DNA of 64,000 nt from Branchiostoma floridae (taxonomy: Eukaryota > Chordata > Leptocardii > Amphioxiformes > Branchiostomatidae): positions 4,848,481-4,912,480 of the forward strand of contig NC_049992.1 of NCBI RefSeq assembly GCF_000003815.2, written 5' to 3'. The number at the start of each line of letters is the position of its first letter. Within the stretch, counting starts at the first letter, position 1. Positions 44,317-54,700 of the stretch are shown piece by piece. A program made the translations under genes and the position numbers. The notes under the pieces were generated by a model. The model saw only the letters and a program-made list of their open reading frames with translations. It searched no databases and was not told the origin of the DNA.

Positions 44317-45011
44317 GAGTCCATTCCAAGACACCATGCGGATGTTTGTGGCCATTGTTTAGAATTGATTTTAAAGTTTTGTAATTATATGTCTAGGACA
44401 TTTGATACTTCAGAAATATTTGTAACACTGTTTCAACTTTATAAATATTTCCCTGGTCCTGTAAAACTTTGGAAATACTCATCGTGTGGAATTGGATACT
44501 TCTAATGGTTTCTAAATAATGATAACAGTATTCTACCATTATTTACCATTTTCTACCATTTTTTGTAAATGGTTCAGTGGGCTGGGAAGATAACAATTCA
44601 CACATTCTTGCAAATTATGGTTGGGTGCCATGCAACAATGGCCCACCACAAAGGATTCACCAGTGCCCAGCAGTGAAATCTAAAAATATACAGATACAAC
44701 AATAGGGCTTACTTTTATGGGGGCAATAAACTAATTTAACCATTTGGCCAGGTTTACCATTTTTTGTAAATATTTGTAAATGTGAAATAATCACACAGAG
44801 GTTTCACAATAACTCTAAATAAAGATATTTTGTACAGTTACTTTCAAAATGTTTCTAAAATATTCAAAGGAATTCAAATATATGAGTACTTTCTCAGTCA
44901 ATCTTTTTAAAATAATATAATTATTGTGGCTCAGATATTCTTTTATTCAAAATAATTCAGACTAATTATAAATATCGGTTAAAAACCCTCATGGTGTCTT
45001 GGAATGGACTC
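44317..45011. mobile_element. Mariner-like nonautonomous element with TA duplication
   Basis: Perfect 22-bp terminal inverted repeats (44317-44338 starting gagtccattccaagacac, and 44990-45011 ending gtcttggaatggactc) with TA on each side (44315-44316, 45012-45013). Length 695 bp, AT-rich, with many wttctaaa/attcaaa motifs and no transposase. A TA target is typical of Tc1/mariner. Confidence 0.85.
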
Positions 45012-46235
45012 TATTAATACCTTTACTAATACCTTTAATGATATCAAAATGAATAGTTGTAAGTACAATAAATGGTAAGCCTCTAAATGAATTGAATTAT
45101 TAGCTCTATGAAAAAATATATTGTTTTAAGTGTGTCCATGTGTGTATTTATTTGTCCCCGTGAGTTTGTCAGAATCTTTCATGGAGAATAAGTGAACAAA
45201 GGAACGGCAAATTTCCATTATATGTAGTATGCAAATAATGCATTATTAAAGAGAAACATATATTTGCAGTGTTTTCCATTATAAGACTCATATACATGAA
45301 ACACATTAGCGGTTGGAACATTTGCAGATACCAGTTATGCAATAAGATCCTAATTTGCATATTTAATGCAAAACACATCTTCTGAGTGATAAATGATTGG
45401 ACTGTCAACATTGTGACCTGTGTAAGTTAATTGAAGATGTACATATACAAGCAAAGATAATTTACATGATGATTGATATTTCATTTAGATATGAGGTTTA
45501 CTTGCAATAATAGGACCCAAAATAGGAATTAATTTTAGTACACCACAGGCATTAACACATCACACATCAAAACTTACTAAAACACCGTCGCCATGACAAT
45601 GACTTTTTTGGTTGGTAGTCTTCTTAATTCGAAAAGCATTTCTTCAGAAAACAAAAACAGATCTACATACATTGCAAATTGAAGAAATGTACAACATGTA
45701 CATTAGAAAAATACAAATGCTGAATCCACGATACTACGCCCCGTCAGTACGTCTAGCATATTGTCAGTGTTGGCAGCTTCGTCGTTCGTTCGTGTGTGTG
45801 TTAGTGTGTGTGAATGCCTGGATAGATTATTGTTTTTATTTATGTTTTCTTTCGCCAGGGTAGCTCCCTCAGTGGCTAAGCACTGCTTTTCAGGGAGGAC
45901 CTGGGAACACACATACACACAACACAATATTTACATAACAAAAACATAATCATCAAATCATAAGTCGTATCCTTCTCATTGTCCTTATCCGTGCCAAGTC
46001 GTAAGGGTTGGGGGTCAGAGGTCACGCAAATCTCTTGCACAGTGCATTGATTGTGCAAACGTTCGCTTCCCAGATTCTAGTTTAGCTTTTGGTAATCGCA
46101 AAGATCCTTGTGCTAACTGTGTCGTGTTTTAAAAAGAACAACTATGAGATTGATGTGCTGCTGACGAACCTAAAATGGTCTGGTAACAGATTACACATTG
46201 ACTTGTGTACAGTTTGTAGAAGGTGCATTTTGGGA

Positions 46236-46640
46236 CTTTTTTTTTTATTTTCATTACTTTTTTTATTTATTATTGATCACCATGTAACAAGATCCGAAGG
46301 TCATTTTAAGTTGCAACCTGAAGGTCACACCAAGGTTCCGGGTTACATTGTAAATTCACTACCCCATTTAAGTCGTAATGGTTTGATCCGCTCACACCGG
46401 GAAGGTACTCTACTCCTTTCGTGTGGCGGGTTCTTTTACGTGCCCGGGGTGTGGCTCTCCTCGAACACGGGACCTCTATTCAACGTCCTATACGAGGGAC
46501 GGCCCTAGCCGAAGCTAGGTACTCATTTTTCACCTGACTTAGAAAGCTCGTGTAAAGTGTCTTTCCCAAGGGCACAAGATCGGAGACATGGCAGGTTTCG
46601 AACTCGGGGCCAAAGCGCTGCCAATTACGCCACGAGATCT
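46236..46640 (-). mobile_element. tRNA-derived SINE
   Basis: On the minus strand the head reads ctcgtggcgtaattggcagc (fits the A box TRGCNNANNNGG) and, about 30 nt on, ccgagttcgaaacctgcc (fits the B box GTTCGANNC). The body has cccttgggaaagacacttta, found in many invertebrate SINEs. The tail ends in A-rich sequence (aataataaataaaaaaag and a run of A at about 46237-46246). No clear target duplication. Confidence 0.65.
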
Positions 46641-46904
46641 CACATAAACGTGAAGTTAGAGTGGTAGGTGTTAGTTGCTGACCTATGTGACGAACCAAGT
46701 ATCATTCTCACTGCACGATTGTGTAACTTTTGTAACTTGTCAGACAGGCCTTTCCCACAATCCCCCCACACTACGGCAAGCCAACCCCCAAAATAATTTA
46801 AACAAGGTACTACAGTATACGTAGAAGTCGCCGTTTAATTGGACTCCCCATTTGCCAGCACATTTTGTGCAGTTATCCTGATGGTGCAGCAAAGCGAAAT
46901 TATT

Positions 46905-47225
46905 CAGCTTGCTATGTTAGTAGGTGTTGATAAGACCTCTACCGAAATACTATGGTGTTGCAGTGGAAGTTTTGGTATCTCGTGTTCTGGACGTGCTATG
47001 GTTATGATGTTTAAATGGTAAACAGCTCTTGTGGGTAGAGTAAATCGGTTAATGATCTCTTTGGAACTACAGGGGTCGATTTTGTTTTGAAACTTGACAG
47101 ACAATAACTCAAGAAGAGGTTGACAGATGATCTTGACTTCTGACATGTAGATAGCTGGAATAATTAGGATGTTTTGGAAAATAAGCTCAATGTGTGCATT
47201 ATCAGACAAATCATGCAAATGAGGA
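46905..47225 (+). repeat. Dispersed repeat copy (family 1)
   Basis: Contains the marks taggtgttgataagacc, tctcgtgttctggacgtgct and aactacaggggtcgattttg. Related copies lie at 50040-50270 and 50485-50720, and the upstream DNA of the lectin genes shows the same marks (ctagtg..gcagcagag..tcctggacatg). No coding sequence. Probably an old mobile element. Confidence 0.55.
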
Positions 47226-47426
47226 CTCTATTTGCATGATTGATCAGGAAATGCTACAAATACAATTTTAAGAAAAAAACTTTTATACTTTCAACTTCTT
47301 TTGTTATTTCGGTGAGGAAATAGGACCTTATTTGAGGTTCCTATTAGCATGATAAATGACAAAAATTTATAATACGTCACTGGAAAAGGTTATCATCATT
47401 GGCCAAAGGCATGAGGTCGTGGAACT

Positions 47427-47534
47427 CTAGTTGTTGTGTAGTGGTTTCTTGCAAATGTAATTATACTCCGAGCCGCATTTGAGGTCGTTCCACTGTCCCG
47501 GGTACTTCGGCTTTCCAAGCCGATGTGTGAATCC
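47427..47534 (-). CDS. Gene A lectin domain exon 3 and stop codon
   Basis: Encodes [35 protein letters not shown] and stop TAG at 47427-47429. WND and both terminal cysteines are present. Confidence 0.88.
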   Translation of the reverse strand, partial: GFTHRLGKPKYPGQWNDLKCGSEYNYICKKPLHNN

Positions 47535-50500
47535 CTGTCAAAAAGATGACACCACAAATATTTTACATTCAGATGACTGTATTTTCCGCAATTTTGCTCT
47601 TTTTCATTAAGCAATCAATGCAAAAATCATTTGTTTTGTGAATAGTATGCAACATGACAATTATTTATACTCTGTAATGTATCGACTATGACAAAGTTGG
47701 TAACCAAACCAATAGCTTCTATTTTGGTGTCACTTTTACAACTATCCAATAAGTTTCACTTCTGCATCTACAGCCCTGGGTACCTCGCAAGTGTCACTTC
47801 TACAAGTTTAATTATTAGGCTACAACAAAATAATTTTGCTCATTTTGGTACTTTATCGTCATGTTTAAACATCCCGGCAAAATTTTTTTTTCTGAAATCA
47901 GGCGGAAATTAATGCACGCGTTGATGTCATCCATAAAATTTACTTGCTGTGGCCTTACCGTAAAAAAAAGACCCAGTTTAGCTTAATGAAGAGCTCATCT
48001 TCCACTGGCCTTGAAAGAGAGAATACTTGCTTTGTTTGTACTTACAGGTTCAATGTACCAAGAGAATTCCCCTCGCACTTTTCGACATGCACAATGAACA
48101 ATGACCCACGGCCCTCCCCCAGTAGCCTGTCTGGTTAGCGACAATAGCTGGAATTCGGACTCCCAACTGCTTGGTGCAGAGGCAGAGGCACTAAACACTG
48201 GACTACATACACTATAATCTCTAGGTAAATCTTCCGGTGGCATAATGAGTTTAGCTGGCCATCGGGGCCGGTTCAGTTCAGTGCAGTTCATCATCGGAGA
48301 GGTGACACCATCGTTTACACATGTCCCTGACCAGCATGATCGAACGGAGTTCGCCGGCCGGCAAACCCTTGTCCTCGAGCAGTAGCTTACTGAGTGTGAC
48401 CGAAGGGCGGCCACGCCTGAGTGGCTCGTTTGGTTCCCAAAGCAAGACCTCTCCTGCCATTTCACACATTTCGCCTTAATTGGCCAGCTAAACTCCTTAT
48501 GCCACCGATAGATCTGCCTGAAGATTAAACACACTACAGGTGTTCACGATAGTCAAGATAGATAGCTGAGTGTTCATAGGGTAGTTATTGAATAAGAATA
48601 ATGCAAACACTAAAATCTCATACTTGAAAGAATGGAAGAAACACACACCTTGTAATATAAAGCGGCACAGTTCTCTTTCCAAAAAATCCACCCGTCGTTC
48701 GGCTCCCCATAAGCCCAGTTTTTGTATTCAAAACGTGAACCATCTTCCCACTTCCATTGTCCAGAATGTTTATGTAGACCAAGCCATATTATGGGTTTCC
48801 TTTGAGAAACTGCAATCAAAAAACGACGGGCTCTCATTGACTATATAAGTTATTTGCAACATCAGTCAATTCTTTTCTCGGTGGTTATTTTCTATAATTG
48901 CACATGCGTGGCTCTTTTTGAAGCCAAAGTTGATGTAGGAAAATGTGTGATAGACCCAGGTCTAAGGAAGGACATGGTTAGCATTTATTATGGCAGACAT
49001 GGTCATACTTTGAAATGAGACATTTCCAAGGATGAACGTTTCTTTATAAGATGTTTCTTAGTTTAACAATAAAGTGNNNNNNNNNNNNNNNNNNNNNNNN
49101 NNNNNNNNNNNNNNNNNNNNNNNNNNNNNNNNNNNNNNNNNNNNNNNNNNNNNNNNNNNNNNNNNNNNNNNNNNNNCAAAAATGCGAGACCTTTTACGTG
49201 GTCCTGCCATAGATTGTTGACCCAACTATACAGAATCTCGTCTATAGCGGCCACTTGTTTACTTTTACTTTCTTCATAATGAAGTCTGTGGTCACTGTGG
49301 ACAGGTTTGACAGCATATGATCAAGAAAATTCCATGTTATGATTAATCGCATACATTTAGAAACGATAGAGACGTAATGATATGGATTGATAAAAGTTCC
49401 AGCGTGATTTGGACACAAAAGAAATACATTTCTGTGCAAGAACCATGTTCAGAACCAGGGCCTGGACCGTACCTGGATTTTCTGTTCCGGCACCAACCCT
49501 TAGACCCAACTATTAATTATAATAATCTCGTCCCTAGTGGATACTTGTTTTCTTTGACGATCTTCTTAGAGTAAATGTTACTCACGTTTCGAGATGCCGA
49601 GATCTTTAACGAAGTTGTTCTCGGCCTGGTCGTTGATAGAGGCAAGAATTGCGCCATGTTGTTTGCATCTTGAGCTCGCTGTATCCCAACTGGCTTTGTC
49701 TGTCATCAGTTTGTAGCAGTGGTTGTTGTGTTTGATCCACCCACTGGGGCACTGCAGAACTAATAAATGTTAGAATTTTACAAAAGGCTGGATACATTGC
49801 TTGTTTTCACTGCCTGTCTCTATGTGTTAGATACAAACAATATTCAGCTGTAAATTCTCTAGTTAACGAGTTTTATTGAAGAATCCAAACATTATTACCT
49901 TCGTCAGATAGGCAAAATTATGTTTTGGGCAGCGTTTGTATATTATATATGTATGGATGTATGTATGTATGTATGTTTCTATGTAGAAGACCAGCATAAC
50001 TCAACAACGCCTGGATGGATAGTATTGATATTCGGTATGTAAGTAGGCATTGATGAGACCCGGAAACAATTAGATTTTGACCCCTAGCATCCTGTTACGG
50101 TACTGCAGGGGAACTTCCTGGTTTGATATCTGTAGTTCTGGACATGCTGTGGTCATGATGTTTGAGTGGTGAGGATCGAGAGTAAGTGGTATAGGTTTGG
50201 GCACCCTAGCAGCTTGTTTTGGAACTGCATTGAGCATTATTGTTTGAATGTTTTTGAAAAACTGTCTGTCCATAGTTCTGCTTGGACATGTTTATTGGCC
50301 AGCCTTGACCCGTCTGTGCTCTTTTAGTACTACATGAGTGAGACCTTAGAGAGTCCCGGATAAAGTTTTTTTCTGCACTAAATTGTGCATCGTTATCGTT
50401 ATTACCTTCGCAAAGGAGGTTATTTTTTCGGCAGCGCCCGTGTGTGTTAAAAATGTGAATGCTTGTATGAACTGTCTTCATTGTTGGTTTGTTGGTTGGT

Positions 50501-51658
50501 GTTGATGAGGCCTCGAAATGATTAGATTTTGGGCCCCAGCGAACTTCTTTGGTTCTGTAGCGAAGCTTCCTGTGCGAATATCTCGTGCTCTAGACATGCT
50601 ATGATCATGATATCTAGTTGGTTAACAGCTCTTGGGAGGGAGAATAAATCGAGTAGCGGCTTTTTATCAAACTACATGCGCCGATTTTATTTCAAAATGC
50701 AGCTGAGAGCGGTACACATGAATATAGTTCAGGGTCTAAAACTTCAAGATTTTTTTTCTGGTCAGATGGGTAGAAATCCTGGCAGTTTTGAGGTGGGTGT
50801 GACAGGGGAGGGTTTCTACTTTCTGATTAGGGCCAAAAAGCTGAGTTTTTTGTGGTTGTTAGGGGGTATAAAGTTGGGACTTTTTTGTCCTAGCACATGG
50901 CCTCCTCACTGGGTTGTGGTGCAGTTTTGAGGTCAAGGGTCAATCTTTCAGTTGACACCGGAAGTTTGTGCCGTTAGTTTCATGGCGAATGTTTTTTTTT
51001 ATAGTTGAGATGTCGGGCTTTCATATAAGTGTATGTTTGTGTGCCAGTAACGTCAGAAAGTTGAGTTATTAACAGTTGCTTTCTCCTCTTTTTGGCATAG
51101 GAACCCATTGTTAAGAGGCTGAGTGTATATTGAACCACTGGCAGATGCCCTAGTGCGCCGGGACAGAACTAGCCGCACTCTGGCACAATGTAAGGGTTAA
51201 ATCCACCCTGTGAGCTGAGATCAAAACTTACATATTTTAAGTTTACTGTTTTCACATTCAATGCGATACGGACGGCGCTGAGTAATTTGTTCGGCGTTTG
51301 TTCAATTTCACCTTCATTTCATGAAACTGCGAACTGTTTTACCAGAACCATTGGGCCCAGCAATGACGTAAGTCATGAATCTTTGGTCTAGGTAAGATTT
51401 TGCGAAAAGCTTGGGCAAAAAAATAAAATCAAATAGATTACTGTAATATACAATTATCCATATGGAAGGGCACATGTCTAACAGAATAACTGCACGAGAG
51501 AGAACTTACCAATCTGACAGATGTGTCCAGTCCGTCCAGGTGAGCAGGTACATTGGTAGAGGCCATTTTTATTCACACAGCGTCCATGCTGGCATGGGTT
51601 ACTGGAACAGCCATCTATTTCTGATTGAAGAAATATATAATCATTCCATTAGCAAGAT

Positions 51659-51722
<64 letters not shown>

Positions 51723-54700
51723 AAAAAAGATAGAAATGAAATATGTGATTAGAAATGATATATGTAATGCGACGCAAATGGTGAGCTACAGAGATATGTA
51801 ATTATATCAGCATGCCGTTTCATCCAACGTTCATTACTTTTAAGCTATTATGAAATCAACTCACCTTTGTTACAGTTCAGTCCAGTCCATCCAGGTGAGC
51901 AGGCACATTTGTAGCCGCCATCTTTGTTCACACAGCGTCCATGCAGGCAAGGGTTCCTGGTACACTCGTCTATGTTTGCATGAAAGAAAAGACAACACTG
52001 TATAGATAATAATCGGATCAAATTACTTTGGCATTGAATAAATCTATGCCCCAGATTGCTCAAATAAACAGCACATATAGGATACCTCACCTTGCTGACA
52101 GTTCTGTCCAGTCCATCCAGATGAGCAGGTACATTTGTAGCCGCCATCTTGGTTCACACAGCGTCCATGTTGGCATGGGTTCCTGGTACACTCATTGATG
52201 TCTGTGTAATGATTGTAATATCACAACCTTTTAGCTCAGAGAAATCAGCTCAATGTTAGATTGTACAAAGTTTGATCGGTCTAAAAATAACTTGCCTTGC
52301 TGACAGTTCTGTCCAGTCCATCCAGGTGAGCAGGTACATTTGTAGCCGCCATCTTTGTTCACACAGCGTCCATGCTGGCAAGGGTTTCTGGTACACTCAT
52401 TGATGTCTGTGCAATGAATGCAATATCACACAATTGTTAAATCGAGATCAGCTCAATGTTACATTGTAGAAGTTGATTGCACAAAGATTAAGTGGTCTAA
52501 AAAATAACTCACCTTGCTGACAGTTCAGTCCAGTCCATCCAGGTGAGCAGGTACATTTGTAGTAACCATCTTTGTTCTCACAGCGTCCATGCAGGCAAGG
52601 GTTCCTGGTACACTCGTCTATGTCTGCATGAAAGAAAAGACAACACTGTATGGATAATAATCGGATCAAATTACTATGGAATTGTATAAATCTATGCCCC
52701 AGATTGCTCAAATAAAACAACACAAATAGGATACCTCACCTTGCTGACAGTTCTGTCCAGTCCATTCAGGTGAGCAGGCACATTTGTAGCCACCATGGTT
52801 GTTCACACAGCGTCCATGTTCGCATGGGTTCCTGGTACACTCATTGATGTCTGTGCAATGAATGTAATATCACACCATTGTTAATTCAGAGCGAATAGCT
52901 CAATGTTAGATTGTAGAAGTTGATTGCACAAAGATTAAGCAGTCTAAAAAATAACTCACCTTGCTGACAGTGCTGTCCAGTCCATCCAGGTGAGCAGGTA
53001 CATTTGTAGCCGCCATCTTGGTTCACACAGCGTCCATGCAGGCATGGATTTCTGGTACACTCATTGATGTCTGTGTAATGGTTGTAATATCACACCATTG
53101 TTACTCAGAGAGAAAGGCTCATTGTTAGATTGTAGAAGTTGATTGCACAAAGATTAAGCAGTCTAAAAAATAACTCACCTTGCTGACAGTTCTGTCCAGT
53201 CCATCCAGGTGAGCAGGTACATTTGTAGCTGCCAGCTTTGTTCACACAGTGTCCATGTTGTTGTAATGATTGTAATATCTCACCATTGTTAATTCAGAGA
53301 GAAAAAGCTCAATGTTAGACTGTCGAAGTTAGTTACACAAGGTTTAAGCAGTCTAAAATGATAACTCGCCTTGGTTACAGTTCTGTCCAGTCCGTCCAGG
53401 TGAGCAGGTACATCTGTAGCCGCCATCTTGGTTCACACAGCGTCCATGTTGGCATGGGTCCCTGGTACACTCATTAATGTCTGAATGAAAGAAAAGACAA
53501 TACTGTATAGATAATAAACGGATCAAATTACTTTGGCATTGTATAAATCTATACCCCATATTGCTCAAATAAAACAACACAAATAAGGTACCTCACCTTG
53601 CTGACAGTTCTGTCCACTCCATCCAGGTGAGCAGGTACATTTATAGCCGCCATCTTTGTTCACACAGCGTCCATGCTGGCATGGGTTTCCGGTACACTCA
53701 TTGATGTCTGTGTAATGAATAAGATATCGTGTTATTGTAATGTTGCCAGTGTCATGTACTGGTAGATGCTGGATGTGCGAAGACAAATAACCTACCTTGG
53801 TTACAGTTCAGTCCAGTCCATCCAGGTGAGCAGGTACATTTGTAGCCGTCATCTTTCTTCTGGCAGTTTCCATGTTTGCATGCTTTCTTAGCACACTCAT
53901 TCAGATCTGTGTATGAAGATTAATAACAAACAAAACTTACCATAGGCTCTCTTCTTATCAAATGTCATGGAAATGAAAAAGATCGTCACCAACAAGAACT
54001 AGCTTTGGGTATTCACGAGGTAAAACTAAATGGTACGTGAATATTTTCAAACCTACATAGCTTACCAGTGGTTATTAGAAATGTGGCTGTTATTGGTAAG
54101 GCATCGGAGGTCAAACTGCTGTTCGTAAATGGCAAATAGGTTGTAGTCGGGCCAATAACTATGAACTCGTCAAATGCTGAATTGTTTTCTTCATAGAATG
54201 TCGTCTTCCATGGAGTACTGGATTCCAGAATCATTGTGCCATTTTGTTGCAGCTTGGAACCAAAAGCCACCTAAATACAAGAGCACAGCATTGAAATATC
54301 TCCGATATCATCATTCCACTAGTATAGTGACCTCACTTCGGTCGCATTACAGTCTTAATTTTGACGGAGCGGTCAATGAATTTCATGGAATAATTCTACG
54401 AATCATGTGTTTCGTTTCCTTTTAGTCCTACCCTACAATATTTTCATAATATTCGAGTTGTAAAGGTTACGGAAATCCAAGTAAGGTCACAGTGAGGTCG
54501 CAGGGAAATTGCCGACTAGTTGAATGGGACTGGCTGAGGTGATGCTGTCAAACAGGAAATGTCACGTTTTGTGATTGATGATAATTAATATCTATGACAT
54601 AGCCACTCATTTAGAACACTTGACATGACATTTCTTTCCTTCACAATTGGCCTGGCTTCAAAAACATTAATGGGCGCCTGCAAAAGTTTAGCCAGGGAAC

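Larger units (their letters stand above)
43586..47426. other. Intergenic region between genes B and A
   Basis: Holds a mariner-like element, a SINE and a dispersed-repeat copy, described separately. The segment 45770-46080 resembles other repeat debris (ctccctcagtggctaagcac). No gene is supported. Confidence 0.6.

Noticed and set aside
44143-44505. 120-aa plus-strand ORF
   Set aside because: It crosses the left end of the mariner-like element and has no recognisable motif.
45612-46508. ORFs around the SINE
   Set aside because: They overlap repeat debris and the SINE in antisense and have no protein features.
46555-46640. tRNA gene
   Set aside because: A and B box matches are present but the cloverleaf is not convincing, and the sequence continues into a SINE body and A-rich tail.
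50529-50930. 133-aa plus-strand ORF
   Set aside because: It lies in a dispersed repeat within a gene A intron and shows no domain.
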